A DNA stretch of 19,879 bases. Source: CAMBDR01 sp046597185. Its GTDB lineage: Bacteria; Pseudomonadota; Gammaproteobacteria; Burkholderiales; Burkholderiaceae_D. The notes below the pieces were generated by a model that was not told the origin of the DNA, searched no databases, and saw only the letters and a list, made by a program, of their open reading frames with translations. Positions 1 through 7,030 of the stretch are shown here, in pieces. Made by a program: the position numbers and the translations under genes. The first letter of the stretch is position 1. The number at the start of each line of letters is the position of its first letter. The stretch covers positions 1 through 19,879 of the forward strand of contig JBKJLF010000056.1 in NCBI GenBank assembly GCA_046597185.1, in the 5' to 3' direction.

Positions 1-902
1 TAGCGCCCCAGGGTTTCCGGTTCAATCGAAACCAAAATATTACCGGGATGCATATCGGCATGGAAAAACCCGTCACGAAACATTTGCGTGAAAAAAATCT
101 CGACCCCATCGCTGGCCAGTTTTTTCAAATCCACCCCTGCCGCCACCAGCCGCCCGGTTTGCGAAATCGGCACGCCTTCCATGCGCTGCATCACAATCAC
201 GTTGGATGAACAATAATCCCAATACATTTCAGGAATTAATAACAGATCGGATGTCATGAAGTTACGCCGCAACTGGCTACCATTGGCTGCTTCGCGCATC
301 AAATCGAGTTCATCATTAAGATAGGTATTAAACTCGGCCACCACTTCTTTGGGCTTCAGGCGTTTGCCCTGATCCCACACCCGCTCCACCAGGTCGGCAC
401 CGATTTGCATCAGCGCCATATCTTCCTGGATGGTTTTTTTCATATTCGGGCGCAATACCTTGACCGCCACTTTTTTACCATCTTTCAAGGTGGCAAAATG
501 CACCTGGGCAATGGAGGCCGAGGCCACCGGGGTGCGTTCAAAGTCGGCAAATAATTGGTCGGGATGCGCACCCAGCGACTGCACGATTTGCGCAATCGCC
601 AGCTCGACCGGAAAAGGTGGCACCCGGTCTTGCAGTTTGGCCAGTTCATCGGCCAGATCGGTAGGCAGTAAATCGCGCCGGGTCGAGAGCACCTGACCAA
701 ATTTGACGAAGATCGGGCCGAGGTCTTCCAGCGCCATGCGCAAGCGCTCGCCACGCGGGGCAGAAATATCACGCCAGAAAAACAAGTGCTTTAAAAACCA
801 GGCGGTGCGAGGAATGCGAAAGCCCGACATGGCAATTTCATCCAGGCCATATTGCAGGGTCACGCGCAAAATTTTTAATAAGCGCAAAAATTTTAAGATC
901 AT
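1..902 (-). CDS. ubiB: UbiB-family ubiquinone biosynthesis kinase-like ATPase (partial, N-terminal 300 residues)
   Basis: UbiB/ADCK/Coq8 family, an atypical kinase fold with ATPase activity needed for aerobic ubiquinone synthesis at the inner membrane. Visible motifs: the family-specific KFGQ at residues 67-70, an alanine-rich loop ASAS at 117-120 in place of a glycine-rich loop, the nucleotide-binding lysine in VAVKV at 138, an ELD motif near 178-180, and the catalytic HADMHPGN at 281-288. The ATG is at 902; its ATGA overlaps the ubiJ stop by 4 bp, which indicates translational coupling. The gene runs off the left edge, so the C-terminal part, which in this family usually ends in transmembrane helices, is missing here. 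Last gene of the ubiE / Tim44-like / ubiJ / ubiB block as far as can be seen. Confidence 0.95.
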   Translation of the reverse strand, partial: MILKFLRLLKILRVTLQYGLDEIAMSGFRIPRTAWFLKHLFFWRDISAPRGERLRMALEDLGPIFVKFGQVLSTRRDLLPTDLADELAKLQDRVPPFPVELAIAQIVQSLGAHPDQLFADFERTPVASASIAQVHFATLKDGKKVAVKVLRPNMKKTIQEDMALMQIGADLVERVWDQGKRLKPKEVVAEFNTYLNDELDLMREAANGSQLRRNFMTSDLLLIPEMYWDYCSSNVIVMQRMEGVPISQTGRLVAAGVDLKKLASDGVEIFFTQMFRDGFFHADMHPGNILVSIEPETLGR

Positions 903-1513
903 GCCCGGCCTTGTTTGATTTTATGCGCCAGTTTTTCGATGCGCTTGCCCAGACGCTCCACATCGTCGCGGGTTTTGCCTACGTCGCTGGTAAATTGATC
1001 AAGGGTGAGTGGGCGGATCAACATCGGCTCTTCTTCCAGAAAATATTCCGCCATATTTTCAGCCAGTTTTTGCTGGCCCGTGCGGGTGGCATAGAGGGCT
1101 GCTTTGGCCCCCGCCACCATACGATTGGCGGCAATCGCACCGACCCATTGTTGCAAATCATGTTCGGCTTCCCAGCGCAAATTTTGCCCCAAATGAGAAA
1201 TCGTCTGGGCGAAATCGGCATCGCCTTCGAGCTTGACATAAGAAAAGGCACGCTCGCGATTTTGCATAATCAGGGGCAAATCCGCCATTCGGGTACGAAT
1301 CACGACATCTGGCACCGCATGCTCGGGCGCTGCCTGCAGCATGCCATCGGGCATGACCAGAATTTGAATCTCCAATACGTCAGTGGCCAAACTTGCCACT
1401 TTGGTGCTATGGGTTTGCAGTTGCTCACGCGCCCATGCCTCTTGTTCGAGCAAATGGTTCAAACCAGCCAACAAGGGGGCCAATAAGGGCCGGCGCAGCA
1501 AGGGGGAAATCAT
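899..1513 (-). CDS. ubiJ: UbiJ ubiquinone biosynthesis accessory factor (SCP2 domain)
   Basis: 204 residues, close to the E. coli UbiJ length. The N-terminal two thirds fit an SCP2 (sterol carrier protein 2) lipid-binding domain, including the stretch around residues 74-100 with MADLPLIMQNRERAFSYVKL and GDADFA. The C-terminal 35 residues (from about 168) are charged and helical (TRDDVERLGKRIEKLAHKI), a probable coiled coil as in UbiJ/UbiK. In enterobacteria UbiJ is known to organise the soluble Ubi complex and bind ubiquinone intermediates. It lies 12 bp after the Tim44-like gene, with an AAGAAAAAGG ribosome site, and overlaps ubiB by 4 bp. The flanking ubiE and ubiB make the assignment firm. 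Confidence 0.9.
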   Translation of the reverse strand: MISPLLRRPLLAPLLAGLNHLLEQEAWAREQLQTHSTKVASLATDVLEIQILVMPDGMLQAAPEHAVPDVVIRTRMADLPLIMQNRERAFSYVKLEGDADFAQTISHLGQNLRWEAEHDLQQWVGAIAANRMVAGAKAALYATRTGQQKLAENMAEYFLEEEPMLIRPLTLDQFTSDVGKTRDDVERLGKRIEKLAHKIKQGRA

Positions 1514-1525
1514 AAGGCCTTTTTC

Positions 1526-2830
1526 TTAAGAATATTGCAGGATGCCAGACAAAACCCAATCGCCCGGTTTGTCACGCGGATGAGACAAGCGCCACACTTC
1601 ATCAAAGGCTTGTTCATGCGGGTTGTCGGTTTCTTTGATCATACCGGTAAATTTCACTGTTGCAATATAATTCCCGGCAACCACTTCAATGCCCAACAAT
1701 TCGGTTTGAATTGCCAACACATCGGTGGTATTGGTGGTATCACCACGTTCCAACATTTGCTTGCGTAATTCGGTATACACCGGGGTTGCGGCAAATTGGC
1801 GTACCGAGTTAAAGTCAGATTTGTCCCATGCGGTTTGCAAGCGCAAAAAATACACCCGCGTTTTACGCAAAAAGCGCGGTTTGTCAAACCCTTCCGGCGC
1901 ATTGATAATCGACTGATCACCACCATGGCCACCCTGACCACCATAATTGCCGCTACGCGTATCCATGCGGCTATGCCCGTCCAGGGTCAACAAGCCCAGG
2001 CGGCTATCGCCCCCGCCCCGTGTGTGCGCCCCCAGCCGACTGTCATAGCCACCCCGTGTATGTGGCCCCAGCCTGCTGTCCACGCCGCCTCTGGTGGAAT
2101 TGCCGATCCGGCTGTCCGGCCCACCACGGGTATTATTGTTGCGGCCCAATCGACTATCCGGACTGGTATTGTGCCCTATACGGCTATCTGGCCCACCGCG
2201 CGAATTGGCCCCGAGCCGACTGTTTGGCCCACTCCGTGTATTGCCCCCCATCCGGGTATTTGGTCCACTGCCGGTATTGAGGCGGGACGGCCCGGCTTCC
2301 ATCAAAGGTTCATCTTTGATCGGTTCAGAGTGGCGCTTGAGGGCAATCTGATCGGCCACCTTATCGGCCACTTTCTGGCGCAATACCTGCAACACCCGTA
2401 AAACAATAAACAGGATAATTGACGCCAATATCAACAAAATCATCAAGCCCAAAATATCCGCTGACGGGCCACTCATACCCATTTTATGCATCAGGCCATT
2501 GAGTCCGAACGGTTCCAGAATCGCGATAATATTGGCGCGCCAGCCGGGTATCTCAACCACAGGCGGCTCTGGCGGCAAGGCGACCGGCGCGGGTGTGGCC
2601 ACGGGTGGCGCAGATTCCGCAGCCTGATTCTTTTTCTTGGCAGATTTACCGACCTTGGGCCGCACCACGCCCTCTCCTGAGGCAGCGAGCGCACCAGCGG
2701 GCGCAGCGTCGGTCGCTTGCGGCGCAGAAACGTATTCCACTTCTTTCCCGGCCTCGGACGTTTGCGCTGTCGCGGTCAGATTAATCCAAACCAGAATCAA
2801 ACCGAACAAGGCTTGCTTGATATAATTCAT
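1526..2830 (-). CDS. Tim44-like domain membrane protein with 12-residue Arg/Gly repeats
   Basis: 434 residues. Residues 1-22 are a signal peptide or anchor ending in ATA before Q23. Residues 23-95 are Ala/Pro/Lys-rich. A transmembrane helix spans about 124-147, followed by positive RQK and KR residues, so the C-terminus should be cytoplasmic. Residues 184-294 are a degenerate 12-residue repeat (DSR-L/I-G, then two variable residues, then TRGG). From about 310 to 434 lies a Tim44-like domain (FDKPRFLRKTRVYFLRLQTAWDK; FDEVWRLSHPRDKPGDWVLSGILQ). A GAAGGG ribosome site precedes the ATG. It sits 9 bp after ubiE and 12 bp before ubiJ, so it is co-transcribed with ubiquinone genes. Proteobacterial relatives with this domain are generally uncharacterised. 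A role in the Ubi complex is inference from position only. Confidence 0.85.
   Translation of the reverse strand: MNYIKQALFGLILVWINLTATAQTSEAGKEVEYVSAPQATDAAPAGALAASGEGVVRPKVGKSAKKKNQAAESAPPVATPAPVALPPEPPVVEIPGWRANIIAILEPFGLNGLMHKMGMSGPSADILGLMILLILASIILFIVLRVLQVLRQKVADKVADQIALKRHSEPIKDEPLMEAGPSRLNTGSGPNTRMGGNTRSGPNSRLGANSRGGPDSRIGHNTSPDSRLGRNNNTRGGPDSRIGNSTRGGVDSRLGPHTRGGYDSRLGAHTRGGGDSRLGLLTLDGHSRMDTRSGNYGGQGGHGGDQSIINAPEGFDKPRFLRKTRVYFLRLQTAWDKSDFNSVRQFAATPVYTELRKQMLERGDTTNTTDVLAIQTELLGIEVVAGNYIATVKFTGMIKETDNPHEQAFDEVWRLSHPRDKPGDWVLSGILQYS
1949..2281 (-). repeat. Degenerate 36-bp coding minisatellite in the Tim44-like gene
   Basis: About nine consecutive units encode variants of GPDSRLGxxTRG, with first-position changes such as GPNTR, GPNSR, GVDSR, GYDSR and GGDSR. 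Most units are 12 residues (36 bp); one is 10 and one is 14. Nucleotide identity between units is lower than protein identity, which suggests an old array kept by selection for the Arg/Gly pattern, not a recent slippage event. Confidence 0.85.
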
Positions 2831-2839
2831 GTTACCCTT

Positions 2840-3574
2840 CTACAGTTTTACACTGGTATGCAAGGCAGCGACGCCAGCCGTTAAATTGAAATACTCAACC
2901 CGCTCCAATCCAGCTTCTTGCAACATGGTTTTCAAGGTTTCTTGATCGGGATGCATGCGGATTGATTCCGCTAAATAACGATAAGAATCGGCATCGCCAG
3001 CAATTTGCTGCCCTAACCAGGGCAAAACCGAGAATGAATATAAATCATACGGCTTTTGTAGCGGTGCGGCAACCTTGGAAAACTCCAACACCAGTAATTT
3101 TCCGCCCGGCTTCAAAACCCGTTGCATTTCCGCCAAGGCCTGATCTTTGTGCGTCATATTGCGTAAGCCAAAAGCCACACTCACGCGATCAAAATAATTA
3201 TCCGGGAAAGGTAGTTTTTCGGCATCACAAAGCGCCGCAGGAATCAGCAAGCCCTGGTTTAACAAGCGATCTCGCCCAACCCGTAGCATTGATTCATTAA
3301 TATCCGTCAACCAAACTTGCCCGCTTGGCCCGGCTTGTTTGGCAAAGGCAATGGCCAAATCACCGGTCCCGCCAGCAATATCGAGCACTTTAAAACCGGG
3401 GCGTACCGCCGCTTTGGCAATCGTAAAAGCCTTCCAGATCCGATGCAAGCCTGCCGACATCAAATCATTCATGACATCGTATTTAGGGGCAACCGAATGA
3501 AATACTTCAGCAACTTTTTGCACCTTTTCGTCTTCTTCAACGGTTTGGTAGCCAAAATGAGTGGTGTTAGTCAT
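2840..3574 (-). CDS. ubiE: UbiE C-methyltransferase (demethylmenaquinone/2-methoxy-6-polyprenyl-1,4-benzoquinol methylase)
   Basis: 244 residues, the usual UbiE length. It C-methylates the benzoquinol ring with S-adenosylmethionine in ubiquinone synthesis. Motif I for SAM binding is VLDIAGGTGD at residues 63-72; the acidic DINES follows at 91-95, DAEKLPFPDNYFD near 117-129, and VAFGLRN with RVLKPGG at about 133-158. The N-terminus (THFGYQTVEEDEKVQKVAEVFHSVA) is typical of the family and supports the start. There is no clear Shine-Dalgarno sequence before the ATG. It opens the tight quartet ubiE / Tim44-like / ubiJ / ubiB; the 80-bp gap upstream could hold its own promoter, but I found no convincing one. 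Confidence 0.95.
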   Translation of the reverse strand: MTNTTHFGYQTVEEDEKVQKVAEVFHSVAPKYDVMNDLMSAGLHRIWKAFTIAKAAVRPGFKVLDIAGGTGDLAIAFAKQAGPSGQVWLTDINESMLRVGRDRLLNQGLLIPAALCDAEKLPFPDNYFDRVSVAFGLRNMTHKDQALAEMQRVLKPGGKLLVLEFSKVAAPLQKPYDLYSFSVLPWLGQQIAGDADSYRYLAESIRMHPDQETLKTMLQEAGLERVEYFNLTAGVAALHTSVKL

Positions 3575-3654
3575 AAAATGCCGTAAAAAGAAGCGAAATA
3601 TATCGACTTCGGGACGTTAATCTGAAACCATGGTCTGACATTGTACAAGCAAGA

Positions 3655-4404
3655 TTATTGCTTCTCAATCTTTTCCAGCGTTTGATCAACAAAATCGCCA
3701 TCGGCGTCGGAAAAACGTAGCCTTATTGGATACCAGTCGAGGTTTTGATCCAGCCAAATATCCAATTGCTGATCTTTGGAATCGGGCGGAGGCAACTTAA
3801 TTAAATGCCAACTATTCAATTTCCCCATCGGTGTGGTAACGGTTTCTTGTTGCAACACCTTAAATATCCAGGCTTCGGCATCGCGCCGCCCCGCCACAAA
3901 AAATGCCCATTGCGAACCAGCAATAAATTGTTTGGGCGCGGCACGCGCAGCCGCGATTAATTGCCAGATAACACTGCTGCGGTCTTGCTCACCGCCCAAT
4001 ATGGGATAGCTCAAAGCCGATTCGCTAAAGCTGATTTGTTTGGTCTGTGCATTAAATTGCGTGGCGCTGGGTTCTTTACGAAAACGCTTTTCGAAAAATT
4101 GCAGCGGTGCCAAACCATATTCATCAATCACGCCTTCGCTGCTCGATTCTTGAATCTTGCCAAACAAGGTAGCCCGTATCTCATTATTAATCAGGTATTT
4201 TTGCTGCTGACTTTGCCAACGCCAGGTACTTTCACCACCCAAGGGAATGCCGCGTTGCTTAGCTTTAATGGAATAATATAAAACCACATTGGGCGGCGCA
4301 TTAAACGCCCGTTTTACACTGGGATGCGCTGCATTATCCAATTCGACTGCTTGCACGGCCCCCCCCATTATCGCAAACAAAAAACAATTTAAGTGTTTTA
4401 TCAT
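3655..4404 (-). CDS. DUF3108 domain protein, secreted (short tandem paralogue)
   Basis: 249 residues with a signal peptide (hydrophobic core about 5-16; cleavage after VQA at 19), so probably periplasmic. The rest matches its upstream neighbour in pattern: a YYSIKAK-type first strand, EYGLAPLQFFEKR, KQISFSES, GGEQDRSSVIWQL, a W-rich middle and WLDQNLDWYPIRLRFSDADGD near the end. These are shared DUF3108 landmarks. Function unknown; the fold is probably a beta-rich envelope or lipid-binding barrel (inference). The start has no Shine-Dalgarno sequence and lies in AT-rich DNA 44 bp after the upstream paralogue, so translation may rely on low structure. ubiE follows 80 bp downstream on the same strand. 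Confidence 0.75.
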   Translation of the reverse strand: MIKHLNCFLFAIMGGAVQAVELDNAAHPSVKRAFNAPPNVVLYYSIKAKQRGIPLGGESTWRWQSQQQKYLINNEIRATLFGKIQESSSEGVIDEYGLAPLQFFEKRFRKEPSATQFNAQTKQISFSESALSYPILGGEQDRSSVIWQLIAAARAAPKQFIAGSQWAFFVAGRRDAEAWIFKVLQQETVTTPMGKLNSWHLIKLPPPDSKDQQLDIWLDQNLDWYPIRLRFSDADGDFVDQTLEKIEKQ

Positions 4405-4448
4405 TATAATTTAGTAAAAATTTAGTCAAAATTCAATCAAAATAAGCA

Positions 4449-5609
4449 TTATCGCTCTACCGAGGACAAGACGGTAGCACTACTCATTTCCATTTCCAAT
4501 ACATTACCATTGGCTTCGGTATATACGATTTTCACGGGTGCCCATTGATGTTGCGGTGACAACCAAACATCAATACGGCGTTCATAACTCCCTGCTGGCG
4601 GCTGTTGCACCCAATGCATGGTGGCCAGCTCGCCGCTACCCAACTTGATCGATTCATTGCCCTTGTTTTGAAAAGTCCATAAATCGGCACGTCTTTCACC
4701 TGCCACCACCACATCAATCACCGTATTGCCAGTGAAGTTGCGCCCGCCGGCCCGCGCAATACTGGCAAGTTGCCATAAAATGCTGGCCCGATCTTGCGCG
4801 CCATCGCTCAGTGGAAATTGTTGGGTCGAAGCGGAAAAGCTGATAATCTGTTTTTCCTGTTGAAAATGGGTATTGGTCAAGGCACGAGCGCCACGTTTTT
4901 CTGAATAGAGAACGGGGGACAGACCAAATTGATTGATCCCGCCTTCGCTGGCAAAACTAAAGAAGGTAAAAAACAGGAACTTAAACTCCCCTTCGATGCG
5001 ATAGCCACCGCCCAAATTATTGAAGCGGATGGTTCCGCGCCCATTGGTCGGATGCTCCTTTTCATCAACCCGATTCGATTTGCGCACCGTGTAGTTGACT
5101 TCCATGGACGGTGGAATCTCAAATGGATACGAATTAGGCTTGGCGAGCGCTTCGGCCACGGCCACATTGTCACCAGGCTCGGCTTTTTTATCGCTGTTCG
5201 TGCTCGCAATTGGGTCGGGCTTTGGGTCGGGCTTTGATTCAGGCTGTGATTCAGGCGTTGATTCGGGCTGCGATTCCGGCAACACGTCCGGTTTGGCGGC
5301 CACCATCGTGGGTGCGGCTGCAGATGCGGGTGCGGGCTTGGTCGACTTTTTCTTGGGCGGCTTGAGCGCGGCTTGCGCCGCCAACTCTGGCTTGGGTGGC
5401 GATGCAGGCTGCGGCGCAGCGACTTGCGGCTTTTCACGCCGTGCCAGACTCACCGTCACGCTCTTGCCCGCCTCCAAGGGCTTTAATTCCGAGGGCCGTG
5501 TCAAATGGCGGGCGGCCCAATTGAGTGCGCCCAGATGTAAGATCAGCGTTGCCAAACAAAAGAAGATCCAGCGTTTGACGTGAGAAATTTGAGTAAAATC
5601 AGCAGACAT
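4449..5609 (-). CDS. Membrane-anchored DUF3108 protein with Pro/Lys/Glu-rich linker
   Basis: 386 residues. One N-terminal membrane helix (about 13-31) with no clear cleavage site is followed by a long Pro/Ala/Lys-rich linker (about 58-160), an outline like TonB-type periplasm-spanning proteins. The linker holds a short PES(Q/T)/PDP repeat at 111-133. From about 163 onward it is a DUF3108 domain parallel to the downstream gene (NQFGLSPVLYSEKR, KQIISFSAS, DGAQDRASILWQLASIARA, RIDVWLSPQHQWAPVKIVYTEANGN). It therefore places a DUF3108 domain in the periplasm on a tether, while the neighbouring paralogue looks freely secreted. Function unknown. No Shine-Dalgarno sequence precedes the ATG; see the promoter entry just upstream. 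Confidence 0.8.
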   Translation of the reverse strand: MSADFTQISHVKRWIFFCLATLILHLGALNWAARHLTRPSELKPLEAGKSVTVSLARREKPQVAAPQPASPPKPELAAQAALKPPKKKSTKPAPASAAAPTMVAAKPDVLPESQPESTPESQPESKPDPKPDPIASTNSDKKAEPGDNVAVAEALAKPNSYPFEIPPSMEVNYTVRKSNRVDEKEHPTNGRGTIRFNNLGGGYRIEGEFKFLFFTFFSFASEGGINQFGLSPVLYSEKRGARALTNTHFQQEKQIISFSASTQQFPLSDGAQDRASILWQLASIARAGGRNFTGNTVIDVVVAGERRADLWTFQNKGNESIKLGSGELATMHWVQQPPAGSYERRIDVWLSPQHQWAPVKIVYTEANGNVLEMEMSSATVLSSVER

Positions 5610-5615
5610 GCGCGT

Positions 5616-5644
5616 AGTGTAACGCTTTCTTCTGGCTCTTGCAG
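5616..5644 (-). promoter_or_regulatory. Candidate promoter of the DUF3108 gene, possibly leaderless
   Basis: On the minus strand, CTGCAA (5644-5639), a 17-bp spacer and TACACT (5621-5616) resemble -35 and -10 boxes. Six bases separate TACACT from the A of the start codon at 5609, so transcription would begin at or next to the ATG. The absence of a Shine-Dalgarno sequence agrees with a leaderless message. The boxes are only partial matches. Confidence 0.35.
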
Positions 5645-5664
5645 CGCCCAGTCATGACGAAACT

Positions 5665-5693
5665 TTGAATCACTGCTCATTTTCTGCTACGCT
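5665..5693 (+). promoter_or_regulatory. Weak candidate phaM promoter
   Basis: TTGAAT (5665-5670), a 17-bp spacer and TACGCT (5688-5693) give a plausible sigma-70 arrangement about 47 bp before the phaM ATG. The -10 match is poor; this is the best candidate in the short divergent region. Confidence 0.3.
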
Positions 5694-5739
5694 AAACCAA
5701 ACTGGCACGATCATCCATTAATCAATTAGCGGGGGCACG

Positions 5740-6534
5740 ATGAGCAAACCACCATTATCCAATATTCCTGGGGTAGGGGTCATGACCGATACACTCGACT
5801 TTGTTAAAAATCTGTGGGGCAGTATGAATATGCCGGGAATGAATTTGCCCGGTATGGCAGCCCCCACCCTGTCGATCGAGGAGCTGGATAAAAAGATCAG
5901 CGATTTAAAAGCCGTTGAATCCTGGCTCAATGTTAATATGACAATGCTACGCGGCACCATACAGGCGCTCGAAGTGCAACGCGGCACGATTGCTACCTTA
6001 AAATCGGTGGGAGCCAGTTTATCGGCCATTGCCAAGCAGGAACCCGGCCCGGAAACAGAAAAATCTTTATTGGCATCAAGCCCCTATGCCTCGGCATTCT
6101 TGTTTCCCAATTCTTCCGGCATTGCCGGCGGCAAAGTAAAGACGAGTAGCACCCGAGAAGCGCAGCCCGAACCGGATGAATCGGACGAACCAGACGAGTC
6201 CAGCAACCCGATGGCATCGCTGGGCAATCCTTTGGCATGGTGGAGTGGCTTGCAAGAGCAATTCAAACAAGCCGTCAGTACCGCTGCTGTTACCGATACC
6301 ATGGCCAAACTGGGTGCAGCAGGCACGGCAATGGCAACCGATGCCGTGGTGAAATTAGGTGAAGCAGCGGCCAAAACCAATATGAGCGCCAAAGCAAGCA
6401 AGGTAAGCGAGCCCGATAGCGACGGCGACGGCGACTCCCCACCCAAAAAACCACGCGCAAGAGTTAGCACCAAGCAATCCGACACCAATAGCTCGGGTAG
6501 TACAGTCAAGAAACGTGGTAGAACATCAACTTAG
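5740..6534 (+). CDS. phaM: PhaM-type polyhydroxyalkanoate granule regulatory protein
   Basis: 264 residues, near the length of Cupriavidus necator PhaM, which activates PHB synthase PhaC and links granules to the nucleoid. The conserved part is residues 14-98: VMTDTLDFVKNLWGSM, a Met/Pro/Gly stretch, then the helix LSIEELDKKISDLKAVESWLNVNMTMLRGTIQALEVQR. An acidic patch lies at about 143-155 and a second amphipathic segment at 160-215. The tail (225-264) is disordered and basic (PPKKPRAR, VKKRGR), short for a PhaM DNA-binding tail, which in relatives is often a longer Lys/Ala/Pro repeat. GGGGGC precedes the ATG. Single gene, divergent from the DUF3108 block. No PHA synthase is in view. Confidence 0.85.
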   Translation: MSKPPLSNIPGVGVMTDTLDFVKNLWGSMNMPGMNLPGMAAPTLSIEELDKKISDLKAVESWLNVNMTMLRGTIQALEVQRGTIATLKSVGASLSAIAKQEPGPETEKSLLASSPYASAFLFPNSSGIAGGKVKTSSTREAQPEPDESDEPDESSNPMASLGNPLAWWSGLQEQFKQAVSTAAVTDTMAKLGAAGTAMATDAVVKLGEAAAKTNMSAKASKVSEPDSDGDGDSPPKKPRARVSTKQSDTNSSGSTVKKRGRTST

Positions 6535-6574
6535 ATACCAGCCCACCAACGATCAACTGGCATGTTGTATCTAA
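6531..6574. repeat. Inverted repeat at the phaM 3' end
   Basis: TTAGATAC (6531-6538) is matched perfectly by GTATCTAA (6567-6574), with CCAG/CTGG able to extend the pairing inside after a bulge. The left arm contains the phaM stop codon. There is no T-tract after it, so it is not a standard intrinsic terminator; it could be an mRNA 3'-end stabilising hairpin. Confidence 0.4.
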
Positions 6575-6682
6575 CTGACATCAACGAGAAATTTAGGAAA
6601 ACCATGTCAGAAATCACCCATTTGAATGAAACTTGTGAAACAATAGTCAGCTATCGTTTTTCTACTCATTTACGAGGGTTAC

Positions 6683-7030
6683 ATGCCAGTAATCAACACA
6701 ATTCGCACCTTAATTGGGATTCGACGCCCCCGGCGCATCGCCCCCGCAGGGCCACAACCAGCGATGGGCAGCAATATTGTCAATGGGCGTTTGCGCATAC
6801 GATTAAAATATCCGGTCACCAGTGAACAGTGGCAATGGCTGAGCGCGAAAGGCTGGCGTGCGGTTGATATGCGCCATGATCGGCGTCGCTACGTAACTGT
6901 GACCGATCAAAATGTATTGGATTTGATTTCGGTAGATACCCTGGACGAACGTGAAACCATACACCAAATGATTTTGGCGCATGGCCAATTTCATTCAAGC
7001 AACATCATGCCGCACAGGAACGCTGCGTAA
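6683..7030 (+). CDS. Uncharacterised 115-residue protein
   Basis: Not recognised. A GAGGG ribosome site lies 5-9 bases before the ATG. The first 25 residues are Arg/Pro-rich (IRRPRRIAPAGPQP); the middle (about 35-85) looks like a small folded domain (RLRIRLKYPVTSEQWQWLSAKGWR, then DRRRYVTVTDQNV), ending in an amphipathic helix (DERETIHQMILAHGQF). No signal peptide, membrane helix or cysteine is present, so it should be cytoplasmic. Its last 36 bp overlap the 3' end of the convergent DUF2461 gene. An overlapping frame starting at 6562 has poor composition and no ribosome site, so this frame is preferred. Real-gene status rests on the ribosome site and protein-like composition only. Confidence 0.6.
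   Translation: MPVINTIRTLIGIRRPRRIAPAGPQPAMGSNIVNGRLRIRLKYPVTSEQWQWLSAKGWRAVDMRHDRRRYVTVTDQNVLDLISVDTLDERETIHQMILAHGQFHSSNIMPHRNAA

Noticed and set aside
911..1486. 191-codon plus-strand open frame
   Set aside because: It is antisense to ubiJ, which has clear family features, tight operon spacing and a ribosome site; the frame is a shadow.
1796..2401. 201-codon plus-strand frame rich in Ala, Pro and Ile
   Set aside because: It is the complement of the repeat-coding Tim44-like gene; the repetitive pattern follows from the 36-bp units on the other strand.
5095..5583. Gly/Ser/Asp repeat-rich frame resembling a surface protein
   Set aside because: Antisense shadow of the Pro/Glu/Lys-rich linker of the anchored DUF3108 protein.
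6562..6825. Alternative 87-codon plus-strand frame before DUF2461
   Set aside because: No ribosome site, unlikely composition, and it overlaps the better-supported 115-residue gene in another frame.
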